A DNA stretch of 64,000 nt from the NCBI RefSeq assembly GCF_018156225.1, contig NZ_JAGTAR010000003.1, positions 1-64,000 of the forward strand, in the 5' to 3' direction. Origin of the DNA: Carboxylicivirga sediminis (lineage in GTDB: Bacteria > Bacteroidota > Bacteroidia > Bacteroidales > Marinilabiliaceae). A program made the translations under genes and the position numbers. Below are positions 47,101-54,994 of this stretch, one piece after another (positions within the stretch are counted from its first letter, which is position 1; every line of letters begins with the position of its first letter). A model generated the notes under the pieces. That model was not told the origin of the DNA, searched no databases, and worked only from the letters and a program-made list of their open reading frames with translations.

Positions 47101-47656
47101 CCTGAATCCATTCATTAGTACCTTTCCCATCTCCGGCTATCTTAAATTCAACAGCCTCACCAGCCTTCACCCAGTTGGTTGGAATACGAGCATGCAAATA
47201 ACCATGCGTATCGCCATGGCGGTCGGACGAAACATGGTAATAACTCAAATAAGAATGACTCTCTCCATCTACCTTCCAGCTCTTCGCATTGCCCTGAGTA
47301 AAACTAAAGCGCTTTAGTTTATTGATATAAAAAAAGAAGGCAGGCGTTTGCTCTGCAGCATCCAGACTGACAAGCCATAGAAAATCAATGTACTTACTAT
47401 TTAGCTTATCAGGCACAGGTGCTGACTGCCATTCGATAGGCTCTGTATTAGATCTGCATAGTAAAGATGGCGTGGTGGCGTCAAGCAAAGAATGGTACTG
47501 AAACAGACCTTTTTCATGGTGCGTCTGATAACCTTCAATAAAAGTATCTGCACGTTTACCCAACTCTGATAATGCAGCATTATCAGTCACAGATTGTGCC
47601 AAGCCACCGGTCAGGATCGTCAGGCACAATAAGTATGAAATGATTCGCTTTTTCAT
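44117..47656 (-). CDS. Glycoside hydrolase family 38 alpha-mannosidase, exported
   Basis: A 1179-residue exported enzyme (signal MKKRIISYLLCLTILTGGLAQ from ATG 47656; the longer reading from 47680 adds eight residues). Residues about 30-320 are an N-terminal beta-rich extension. The GH38 catalytic domain follows with the zinc-binding NSSHQDIAW motif (His339, Asp341) and the nucleophile Asp near 452 in WNVDVPGRTMQMP, then the middle three-helix domain (HGWGGKNGDITDAIFEASYQ) and C-terminal beta-sandwich domains (WERQSPVEADLNLHELAISG). GH38 enzymes remove alpha-linked mannose. It is longer than typical bacterial GH38 because of the extension. Operon with the upstream LacI gene (50-base gap). Confidence 0.92.
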   Translation of the reverse strand: MKKRIISYLLCLTILTGGLAQSVTDNAALSELGKRADTFIEGYQTHHEKGLFQYHSLLDATTPSLLCRSNTEPIEWQSAPVPDKLNSKYIDFLWLVSLDAAEQTPAFFFYINKLKRFSFTQGNAKSWKVDGESHSYLSYYHVSSDRHGDTHGYLHARIPTNWVKAGEAVEFKIAGDGKGTNEWIQVYREQEICKYLYNKASRENSVAIHLKSDQISVKAGKEMAATMLRLTLDGDVFEQKLNNDGEAIWPIQKGVAQYSSWQLEVSNQPLFGGELRGANENYYVVGQQGLIKHIDITHKPGNTKIIAQRVYQPKMVDKLIELSESKLATGTICLMNSSHQDIAWMDDVEKCIVERDTMLLSPLVQDGLAAENYSFDIEDALMIEEYLMRHPDRKGDILKLLKQGKITVGATYIQPYEEMYSGESLARQFYFGKKWLQDELQGYSADTYWNVDVPGRTMQMPQLMLKAGVPNLVISRQAKGVYGWASPDGSTVRAYSSGHYSLDYNGINRNFFDAAAYIADAVLFWKDGYNDVNANEAVMPILSDYDMSPAKDYSQLMEQWAGIKYIEGADGRIKPIQLPAIELTSTAQFMERIANNTESLNVIKGERPALWLYIHGPSHQKAIKASREGDQMLVNAEQFAVLDAVTKGSFATYPKEKLNEAWKAKIYPDHGWGGKNGDITDAIFEASYQKALGLANAIADEAINNVAGRIKFRKKGVPIVLFNGLSWERQSPVEADLNLHELAISGLSLTDSDGNSIPFQVIEHNTDEQGHIKTAKVEFMADVPAHGYATYYAVASNTLPPVTDEKELNTLETAFYNIEIGRGGLSSVTDKATGKELFDTSEFLAGDIFSLQSEGNGAGEFVQVQQPTLEGFEQISAHQPTWQMVANGPIYAKWELRQPLKHAVAQLAVKVYKEMPRIDFDADIMNWDGEMYREFRMAFPLAEAFSQVAYEVPYGILRVGQDEMQGPAGGEAGGLIYSTPCEDIHPRGIMNWIGAYNDELALSVSSSVVAADYMDVKQAGKLTIQPILFASRHSCHWEGNPYPQTGNHHFRFSLSTSKPDLAEMNRNGIANNTPLLVVVNPERSKKGSLPESLSLLEVSDPDVVISAIKKAEDNDDIVVRLYKTGQSGQSVILTGMKSIATASKTNLIEEKTGSLQSKDRSVELPLKNYEIETIRLSFD
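47301..47320. promoter_or_regulatory. Perfect 20-bp palindrome inside the GH38 gene
   Basis: AAACTAAAGCGCTTTAGTTT is a perfect palindrome inside the 5' part of the mannosidase gene and shares CTAAA/TTTAG half-sites with the operator-like site at the LacI start. It could be an intragenic LacI-type operator, but the encoded LKRFS peptide also occurs elsewhere, so chance is possible. Confidence 0.3.
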
Positions 47657-47706
47657 GTGTTTCGATTTATATTTAAACAATTATATTTAGCTCTAATAGT
47701 TGTATG

Positions 47707-48702
47707 TCAAGTATTTCTAATGACCAATTCCGGCTCCAGAATTATTTCGCCTGATGACTGCAGACCGCCCTCTTTCAATTGTTCAAAAACCAACTCTAAG
47801 CAGTTCTCCGCAATTCGCGCAACAGGTTGATGAACTACTGTAATGCCCGGGGTAAATACACTGAATGCCTGATGATCACCAAAACTCACCACACTCACAT
47901 CATCTGGACAATGAAAGCCCTTACTCGTCATACACTTAATCCCCTCTAAAGCCAGGTAATGTGTTTCAAAAAGTAAGGCATCAACACCGTTTTGAAGCAA
48001 CTGGCTAACCACACCTTCACATTCTGCCTGATAATTCTCATAATGCACCGTTCGAAAGAAATCTGGCGATGAAGTGGCCTTCATCCAGTCATTATAGGCC
48101 AACTGTCGTTCCTTGATGGCATCCAATTCTAACTCCAGACCAACATAGCCAATATTTGTTCGGCTCTTTGACTGAAGATGATGAATCAGTTTGTTTATCC
48201 CCCGGTAATTATCAACTATCACATGAGGCAAAAGCGAATTAGGATAATGACGATCAAACAGGACAACAGGAATACCACTATTATAAATACGTTCAATATA
48301 CGCTTGTTTCTTCTGCGTTGTGGCCACAATCAGTGCATCAACCTGGCGATTTAAAAAGGTATTGATCAGTGCTTCCTCCCGTTCTGAGTTTTCACGGGTA
48401 CTGCCCATCAACAATTGATACTCGGTATTGGCTAGCTGTTGCTCCAGCTGAAAAGCGATGTTGCTGTAAAAACTATCCGCAATATTAGGCACAACCAATC
48501 CTATGGTCATAGTTCTCCCCTTTGTAAGGCTGCGAGCTGAAAAATTGGGTCTATAATTATATTCGGCAGCTACTCTAAGAATACGTTGCTGTGTGTCCTT
48601 ATTTATTTTGTACCTATCTCCTTTTCCATTAAGCACTAAGGAAGCCGTAGTTTTTGATACCTTGGCTTTTCCAGCCAGTTCTTCCAATGAAATATTTTGC
48701 AT
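47707..48702 (-). CDS. LacI-family transcriptional regulator
   Basis: A 331-residue repressor-type regulator: N-terminal LacI helix-turn-helix (MQNISLEELAGKAKVSKTTASLVLNGKGDRYKI) and hinge helix (PNFSARSLTKGRT), then a periplasmic-binding-like effector domain (TIGLVVPNIADSFYSNIAFQLEQ). The ATG at 48702 gives the correct HTH start; an in-frame TTG upstream would place the operator palindrome inside the gene. It is upstream of and co-directional with the GH38 gene, so it probably senses a mannose-containing product and controls this operon, including itself. Confidence 0.94.
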   Translation of the reverse strand: MQNISLEELAGKAKVSKTTASLVLNGKGDRYKINKDTQQRILRVAAEYNYRPNFSARSLTKGRTMTIGLVVPNIADSFYSNIAFQLEQQLANTEYQLLMGSTRENSEREEALINTFLNRQVDALIVATTQKKQAYIERIYNSGIPVVLFDRHYPNSLLPHVIVDNYRGINKLIHHLQSKSRTNIGYVGLELELDAIKERQLAYNDWMKATSSPDFFRTVHYENYQAECEGVVSQLLQNGVDALLFETHYLALEGIKCMTSKGFHCPDDVSVVSFGDHQAFSVFTPGITVVHQPVARIAENCLELVFEQLKEGGLQSSGEIILEPELVIRNT

Positions 48703-48718
48703 ACTAAACCGCTTTAGT
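48703..48718. promoter_or_regulatory. LacI-type operator at the regulator start
   Basis: ACTAAACCGCTTTAGT is an almost perfect palindrome (7 of 8 half-site positions) with the central CG common in LacI-family operators. It abuts the start codon, where a bound repressor would block transcription or early elongation: autoregulation of the lacI-GH38 operon. Confidence 0.6.
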
Positions 48719-48833
48719 TGCAAGTGTATTAATTACAAATTACAACTCAAAGTATTAATTCAAAAAATAAAGTGGCTAAAACATTTGTAGAAGGATGTGG
48801 ACATTTTGCCTCCCTGCAAAGGTCATATATGTG

Positions 48834-48871
48834 TAAAAACAAAGGCCACCTCTGATGAAGCAGCCTTATGA
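48834..48871 (+). repeat. Degenerate copy of the C69/GH38 terminator
   Basis: The sequence GTAAAAACAAAGGC...GAAGCAGCCTT resembles the terminator at 44064-44093 and its flank (about three quarters identical by eye), but its stem is broken. Confidence 0.45.
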
Positions 48872-48888
48872 ATAAGTTCTTTGTCATA

Positions 48889-49100
48889 TTACTGAATAAT
48901 GACTTTTCTATTAATTAAGTTTCCGTCAATATCAATTCTTAAAAAAAGTAGATGCCTTGCTTAAGATGACTTACCGAAAGGGTTGCTTTAGTATGGCTGG
49001 TTAAAGCTTCCGTTTTGGAAACAACTTCCTCACCAGCCATATGAATCAGATTTTTCTGGATCATATGGTTATTATCAATGTCCATTAACTCAATAAGACA
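48889..49100 (-). pseudogene. Remnant of a T9SS C-terminal sorting domain
   Basis: On the minus strand the translation reads, in pieces, IELMDIDNNHMIQKN, EEVVSKTEALTSHTKATLSV and SHLKQGIYF, then after a one-base shift at a run of seven A residues (48941-48947) LRIDIDGNLINRKVIIQ and a stop. This is the pattern of the end of a type IX secretion (Por) C-terminal sorting domain (L..GiYflri..dg....kkvii). The upstream cargo is missing: the frame is closed by a TGA just before it. So it is the 3' stump of a lost T9SS-exported protein. Confidence 0.6.
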
Positions 49101-49131
49101 AAGTCAAGACTAAATGAACGGCACATAAAAA

Positions 49132-49164
49132 AATAAACCGCAATCTAACTGACTGCGGTTTATT
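49132..49164 (-). terminator. Terminator of the TonB receptor/lipoprotein operon
   Basis: AATAAACCGCA pairs with TGCGGTTTATT; on the minus strand a T-rich tract follows. About 20 bases after the lipoprotein stop codon. Confidence 0.8.
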
Positions 49165-49183
49165 AATATTTATAGAATATTCT

Positions 49184-50698
49184 CTAGTTAGCACTTACAT
49201 GGCTGAAATAAATACCATTTCCAAGTTGATCTTGTCCGTTGTAGCTAGTTCTTATACCAATTATAGTTATTTCATCACCAACCACAATACCTTTTGCAGC
49301 TAATAATCCTTTACGATCATCACCGCTAGCTCCCCAACCAGGGTAGCAGCCATACACATATATCTCACTCACGCCATCATTTAAATATAGATTACCATAT
49401 GTATCATTAGTAATTTGTGTTATATCACCGCTTACCATATAGTAAGTGTCGTTAGACTCTTCTTTCGCCAGAAATTCAGTAATTGTAACCGGAGTTACAG
49501 GAATAGAGCTTTCCAATATAGCACCACTTACTTGAGGAGACCCATTGTATTCTCCTCGTCTTCCAACTATAGTGATAATATCGCCTACCTTCAAACCTTT
49601 ATCTCCGAAATCTTCAATACCATAAACGTAGGTTTCGCCAGAGAAATCCTGCAAGTATAAATTGCCATAGGTAGTATTGGTAATATCTGTAATAACTCCT
49701 TCCAATCGATATTGTGTATTGCCCACTTCGGCGGCAAGAAATTCTGCTACTGTAGCATTTACAATAGCTCCTTTTTGGCTAAGCGTTGTTTTCGCTGTAT
49801 AGTTTTTAGTGCCTTCAGTAGTGGCGAACGTTAGAAGCGTTTCGCGATCTCCACCTTCATTAGCCTCGGCTTTGAATGTTATAACACTATTGGTGCCAGC
49901 TGACTGGATGGATGAAATAGATAACCATGACTTCGCATCTTCAGGAATTTCTACTGATACACCCTCTCCTTTGCAGGTTAAGTACGCAATAAATTCGCCT
50001 CCTTCGACAGGAAGCACTTCGTTTTCTACCGAGTCAACCCTTACAAGTGATTTAGTAATTTCAATAACTGTAACATTCACCATTTGAGGATCACCTTTGT
50101 AAGACGACTTTGGCCCTTCAATCGTTACTTCATCTCCAACTTCAAGACCAAGGCTCAGGAAATTCTTTGTCCCCCCCTTCGCGTCAAGGGTACCATATAT
50201 GTAAACAGTACCTGTTTCATCTTTTAGATACCAATTTCCATATAGTGTATTACTAATGCTGGTGCATTCACCCGAAACGCGGAAATTTTTCCCATCGGGA
50301 GCTGCAAGCACTTCAGCAACGGTTGCTAACGATATTTGTGGGAGTCCCTGAATAATTTTAATTCTCTGCGTTACGTCTTCTGTGCTGAGCAAAACCTCTG
50401 CAGTGCGACCATCTAAAGCAGATGAAGCAGAAAAGGTAATTTCTGACTCACCTTTACCTCCCGAAGTTGAAGAGATTGTTAACCATTCAACATCATCTTT
50501 ATCGGTTGTTACTTTTTCTGCCGTCCAGCTATCCTTAGCCGTTACAGTAATAGATGTAGAACCTCCATCCTGAGGAATAGCGACAAACGACGACGATACC
50601 CGAATTTCATCAAGCAAAGTCATAGTTTCTTCATCGTCACAACTTGTCATAAAGGCAAGGGCTGCAATGAATAGTGGAAATAAATATTTTAGTTTCAT
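49184..50698 (-). CDS. Lipoprotein with alternating BACON and OB-fold domains
   Basis: A 504-residue surface lipoprotein (MKLKYLFPLFIAALAFMTSC, Cys20). The order visible is BACON (about 30-118), OB-fold/DUF5689-like (about 122-215), BACON (about 218-312), OB-fold (about 316-405) and OB-fold (about 407-504). The three OB units share (V/I)xEfLA....YG(N)WYL or YGNLYLND and a Y.YG loop; the BACON units share SW(T/L) and WLTIS or WLSIS cores. Such proteins pair with TonB receptors and may bind nucleic acid, glycan or another polymer. It follows the receptor gene by 87 bases. The ATG at 50698 is set by the lipobox. Confidence 0.87.
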   Translation of the reverse strand: MKLKYLFPLFIAALAFMTSCDDEETMTLLDEIRVSSSFVAIPQDGGSTSITVTAKDSWTAEKVTTDKDDVEWLTISSTSGGKGESEITFSASSALDGRTAEVLLSTEDVTQRIKIIQGLPQISLATVAEVLAAPDGKNFRVSGECTSISNTLYGNWYLKDETGTVYIYGTLDAKGGTKNFLSLGLEVGDEVTIEGPKSSYKGDPQMVNVTVIEITKSLVRVDSVENEVLPVEGGEFIAYLTCKGEGVSVEIPEDAKSWLSISSIQSAGTNSVITFKAEANEGGDRETLLTFATTEGTKNYTAKTTLSQKGAIVNATVAEFLAAEVGNTQYRLEGVITDITNTTYGNLYLQDFSGETYVYGIEDFGDKGLKVGDIITIVGRRGEYNGSPQVSGAILESSIPVTPVTITEFLAKEESNDTYYMVSGDITQITNDTYGNLYLNDGVSEIYVYGCYPGWGASGDDRKGLLAAKGIVVGDEITIIGIRTSYNGQDQLGNGIYFSHVSAN

Positions 50699-50785
50699 CT
50701 GTATATATTTTAATTTTCTATGGTAACTCCTGGAACTCGTCCCGATGCATTTCGCGACTCGTTTCATATTTTCTATACGCTAAAA

Positions 50786-53700
50786 TTAGTTAAAAACATA
50801 CCTGATACCAATTAACGCATACCAAGTTTGCCCCAAGGTGTAGCTTGGTGTAAATGTTTTAGTATCACCAGATATTGAAGAAGGTGTAGAGAATGTAGCT
50901 ACCCCATCTGCGTCAACTCCTTCGTATTTGAGGATTCGGGCTTCTGAACCAATTTCAGGATTCAGGACCTTAGCCACACCCCATTCTGAGTTAAACAGAT
51001 TCATCACATTTTTTATATCCATGCTAAGTTGCAGCTTATGATCGTTATTACCGATTTTTAGCTTAAAATCATGTTTATAGCTAAAATCTACACGGTGTAC
51101 CCAAGGAGAATAAAGACTATAAGCTTCTGCATAATCGCCTTGATTATTTTTCAAATAATCATTGGCATGCACATAGTCCATAAAACGTGTCTTGTCATCT
51201 TCAGAAACAAAACGGAAATCACCGTTAGCTACCTCATTGTCAGTTGGAATATAAATTGCATCGTAGTTGTAACCGTCACCATTAATATCGTTTACCGTCA
51301 TGTAAGAGTAGCTTCTTCCACCACGCCATCCTTCATAAATAAGACCGTAATGATTACCACACTTGTCATGAGCATTAAGCGAAAAAATCAAACGATCGGG
51401 TGTGGTGTATTGAGAATTGTGTAACTTAATGTTATTAGGTCCCTCAACTGTAGGAACATATGTAAATGCTGATTCAGCATTAGATCCCGGCATTCCTGTT
51501 AAATCTTTTGCCACTGTATGTGTATATGCGGCCATCATGCTCATCCATTCTGTAGGTCTGGCATTAATCGTGATGTTGGCAGACCAGCCATAACCCTTAC
51601 TAGTATTTTCCAACATGAATGCCGGAGTGTTAGTGCGGTAACCGTCGGGATAAATAGGGCGGTTGTCAACACCATTAAAGCGAGCAAAGCCACCTACATT
51701 TGGAATACTCCAGTCAGAAAGTGTAACGCCGTTAATTGTTTTATTGTAAATTCCCTCAACAGTTGCTGACAATGGGAAAGATGTATTGAATGCATAATCA
51801 ACAGCCAGCGACGTTTTCCATACTTGCGGCATTTTGAAACTCGGATTTACCGCAGAAATAGACGAAGGCACTGTTCCATCCTCAGGTGAAATTGTTGTAG
51901 GATAACCCAAACTTACCAATTTATCATGCAATGCTCCAATGGTAGCTCTTCCATTAGCATCGGTAACAAGGCCACCATCAAATACATCCATTGAGAAACC
52001 ATTATTCGCAGCATTTCTTTCATTTATTTGTGCCTGGTATTGAACCATACCTCCATTGGTTGGCATATTGGTGAAGAACACAAGTGGCAAGTTACCCGCG
52101 AAAAGCCCGGTACCTCCACGAACTTTCATACTTTTATCGCCAAATGCATCCCAAACAAAACCTACACGGGGTGAAAATATAATATTTGCATCAGGCCACT
52201 TTCCGGTATCAATATGGCGACCCGAGTAATCAAGATCTTTGATAGCTTGATTTGTTATCAAATCATCGTTGTTGAAAATAAGAGCTTCAAGGCGCATACC
52301 ATACGAAAGTTTGAATCTTTCATTAACGCTCCAATCGTCCTGTGCATAAATGCCGAATTTATTACTTCTTACACGAGCTGCCGGATTACTTTCTCCATCA
52401 TAACCATAAGTTAAGTTTACAATCTCAGGTGTTGCGCCATTTAAGAAATCGTCAAGGCTTGAGTAGCGATAGTAACCTGTACCGTTGCGCATATAAGCAT
52501 TATCGGCCATCTTATACTCGTAAGCAAAACCACCAAAAATTTTATGATTCCCTAAATAAAAGGTCAACTCATCTTTAATATTTACTACATCATTGTGAAC
52601 ACCGTTGTTCCATGTAAAGAGTTCATAACCTAAAGAAAGGTATGCCTGTCCGTCTTTCAGGATGTCGATAAAAGGAAATTGATCGGAATTTGTTCCGCGG
52701 ATATCGTCGAGCTTAGAGTACGTTGCCAAAAATTGGTTAGAGATGTTATCCGATATACGACTATTTAAGTCAAAAGAGAATGAATGAACAAGGTTGTCCA
52801 TCGAATACATCGAGTTGGCATATGACATTGAAGCCTGTGACATCCTCGCCTCAGACATGCGAGTACCTCCATCCATAGAAGAGGCATTAGGCGAACGCCA
52901 TGATTGATTCTTCGTATAGTTGTAACGCAATGCCAAACGGTGTTTGTTTGAAATATTCCAATCAAGACGAGCAAGCAATTTTTTGTTGCTTTCGTCTGCT
53001 GGGAAACTTGTGTAAGATCCTGTTTCATACCCATAATTACTTCTCACAAAATCGGAAACCATCTGAAGATCGTTTTCTGTTGTACGTGAGATATAATTGT
53101 CTGGATCAGCAACTCCATCTGTTGAAGCTCTCCAACGATTCACAACGGTTGGTGTTTTTGTAATTTCGCCGTTTACGAAAAAGAACAATTTGTTTTCAAT
53201 AAGCGGCCCCCCCAAGGTGAAACCATAAGTTGTATTACGATCTTCTTCGCGCGCACCTGCAATTTGCAGACCGTGAACAGCATCTCCACGCATGTTTTCA
53301 TTTCTATGAAAAACATAAGCACTTCCTTTAAACTTATTTGTACCCGATTTTGTAATCGCATTTACACCACCACCAATAAAGTTAGTTTGACGTACATCGT
53401 AAGGAGCAATCACAACTTGCAGTTCATCAATTGCTTCAATAGAAATTGGATTACCTCCACCAGGAAGAGCATCACTCAAACCAAAGTTATTGTTGAAATT
53501 AGCTCCATCTACTGTAAAGTTGGCCGTACGACCATCGGCACCGGCAAAACTCATTCCATCGCCTCCATATGGAGAAAGGCGGGTTATATCTATTACACTG
53601 CGACTTACTGTTGGCAGATTAACTATTTGATCGTTTGAGATATTGGTAACAGCTCCGGTTTTCTCATTGGAAAATTTAGTGCGAACTGCAGTAACTTGAA

Positions 53701-54058
53701 TTTCATCTAGTGATGTTGCTTCATCGGTAAGAACTACGTCCAATACATAATTCTCACCTAAACTCAATGTGATATTGTTTTTTACAAAGTCGCCATATCC
53801 AATAAACGTAACTTTTACCGTATAAGGACCACCTACACGCATACCGTTGAAATTGAATCGTCCCTCAGTGTTAGTTATGGTTCCATAAGTTGTTCCTGAA
53901 GGTGTGTGCGTAGCAATTACCGTTGCACCGATTATAGTCCCTTCTGCATCAGTAACACGTCCTCCCATACTGGATGTAGTTACCTGTGCATTTGTTTGCA
54001 AAATGAAAAATGCTAAAACCATAATCATACATGCAAATAATCTCAATACTTTTTTCAT
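50786..54058 (-). CDS. TonB-dependent receptor, Oar type
   Basis: A 1090-residue outer-membrane transporter with signal peptide (MKKVLRLFACMIMVLAFFILQTNAQ). Residues about 30-115 are a carboxypeptidase-like regulatory domain (GGRVTDAEGTIIGATVIATH), followed by a plug (about 120-240, SLDEIQVTAVRTKFSNEKTGAVTNIS) and a 22-strand-type barrel ending in aromatic residues (GIRYVFN). It lacks SusC features and resembles Oar/TonB receptors. It imports an unknown substrate with energy from TonB. Operon with the BACON/OB lipoprotein; no SusD-like gene is present. Confidence 0.93.
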   Translation of the reverse strand: MKKVLRLFACMIMVLAFFILQTNAQVTTSSMGGRVTDAEGTIIGATVIATHTPSGTTYGTITNTEGRFNFNGMRVGGPYTVKVTFIGYGDFVKNNITLSLGENYVLDVVLTDEATSLDEIQVTAVRTKFSNEKTGAVTNISNDQIVNLPTVSRSVIDITRLSPYGGDGMSFAGADGRTANFTVDGANFNNNFGLSDALPGGGNPISIEAIDELQVVIAPYDVRQTNFIGGGVNAITKSGTNKFKGSAYVFHRNENMRGDAVHGLQIAGAREEDRNTTYGFTLGGPLIENKLFFFVNGEITKTPTVVNRWRASTDGVADPDNYISRTTENDLQMVSDFVRSNYGYETGSYTSFPADESNKKLLARLDWNISNKHRLALRYNYTKNQSWRSPNASSMDGGTRMSEARMSQASMSYANSMYSMDNLVHSFSFDLNSRISDNISNQFLATYSKLDDIRGTNSDQFPFIDILKDGQAYLSLGYELFTWNNGVHNDVVNIKDELTFYLGNHKIFGGFAYEYKMADNAYMRNGTGYYRYSSLDDFLNGATPEIVNLTYGYDGESNPAARVRSNKFGIYAQDDWSVNERFKLSYGMRLEALIFNNDDLITNQAIKDLDYSGRHIDTGKWPDANIIFSPRVGFVWDAFGDKSMKVRGGTGLFAGNLPLVFFTNMPTNGGMVQYQAQINERNAANNGFSMDVFDGGLVTDANGRATIGALHDKLVSLGYPTTISPEDGTVPSSISAVNPSFKMPQVWKTSLAVDYAFNTSFPLSATVEGIYNKTINGVTLSDWSIPNVGGFARFNGVDNRPIYPDGYRTNTPAFMLENTSKGYGWSANITINARPTEWMSMMAAYTHTVAKDLTGMPGSNAESAFTYVPTVEGPNNIKLHNSQYTTPDRLIFSLNAHDKCGNHYGLIYEGWRGGRSYSYMTVNDINGDGYNYDAIYIPTDNEVANGDFRFVSEDDKTRFMDYVHANDYLKNNQGDYAEAYSLYSPWVHRVDFSYKHDFKLKIGNNDHKLQLSMDIKNVMNLFNSEWGVAKVLNPEIGSEARILKYEGVDADGVATFSTPSSISGDTKTFTPSYTLGQTWYALIGIRYVFN

Positions 54059-54328
54059 GATTGATTAAATTAGTCGTAAAATTAAAACGTATTTATTATT
54101 GTATTACATTCCTTAATATCAAGCTATTGAACACCCGCCTCACATTTCACTTATCCAAGACAAAGGTGTCAAACTCGACCATTAGGTCGGTTTTCTCAAC
54201 GTTAAAATTCTGTTAATTCTGTATAAAAGACCAAATTTCTCAACAGAAATAATTAACATTTTTTAAGAAGTTATCAACAAAAGCAACAACTCCTTAAACC
54301 ACAATAACAAAATACTTTTACGAAATAA

Positions 54329-54898
54329 CTAATTAGCAGGCATTTGCTTCTTTGCCACCCCATCCCAATACATATCAAAAGCAGCATCAAATTCTTCAGT
54401 AAAACTTTTAAGGGGTTTTGGTGAATTCAGGAAGTAATTAGCCGTAGCCCTTGTAAAGGCAAAATCGAAGAAGGCGATCATATCAGTTTTGTAGGCTTTC
54501 AGGATGCCCATATTCACTTTCTGCATGATAAAACGACGCGGCCCCTCTTTGGTATCTTCTACCAAACCAAAATGCATTTTCATATAAGGACTTGATTCAA
54601 ATATATTGATATAATGAAACTTAACCGGATGTGTTATGAACCATTTGACTATACCACTAAACACCTGTTTGGTGTTTTCCTTCTGATCTTCGGTGAGCAC
54701 ATTTACACACTGCTCTTCTACCTCAAACATCAGTTGCTTATAGATATCAATAATTAGCTGCTCCTTATTAGTAATATGATGATAAAGCGTACCCTTGGCG
54801 ATACCTATGCGTTCAATCAATTCATTGACCGATGCAGCAAAGCCTTTTTCAACAAATAACTCCATTGCACCTTTATAGATATCTTTCTTTTTACTCAT
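54329..54898 (-). CDS. TetR/AcrR-family transcriptional regulator
   Basis: A 189-residue regulator from ATG 54898 (MSKKKDIYKGAMELFVEKGFAAS). The N-terminal TetR helix-turn-helix is clear (ELIERIGIAKGTLYHHITNKEQLI), followed by an all-helical ligand-binding domain. Its target is unknown. It lies between the TonB receptor and the galactose operon, whose terminator at 54945-54976 separates the two, so control of the galactose genes is unlikely. Control of the adjacent receptor operon is possible. Confidence 0.9.
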   Translation of the reverse strand: MSKKKDIYKGAMELFVEKGFAASVNELIERIGIAKGTLYHHITNKEQLIIDIYKQLMFEVEEQCVNVLTEDQKENTKQVFSGIVKWFITHPVKFHYINIFESSPYMKMHFGLVEDTKEGPRRFIMQKVNMGILKAYKTDMIAFFDFAFTRATANYFLNSPKPLKSFTEEFDAAFDMYWDGVAKKQMPAN

Positions 54899-54944
54899 CA
54901 CATTTAGTTTTAGCCTCGCGAAGTTAAACGTTTTTTTGAAGCAT

Positions 54945-54976
54945 AAAAAAACCACCTCTAAATATTAGAAGTGGTT
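54945..54976 (-). terminator. Terminator of the gal operon
   Basis: AACCAC...TCTA pairs with TAGA...GTGGTT around a short loop; a T-run follows on the minus strand. It lies just after galM. Confidence 0.8.
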
Positions 54977-54994
54977 CTTATAACATACTTAATA

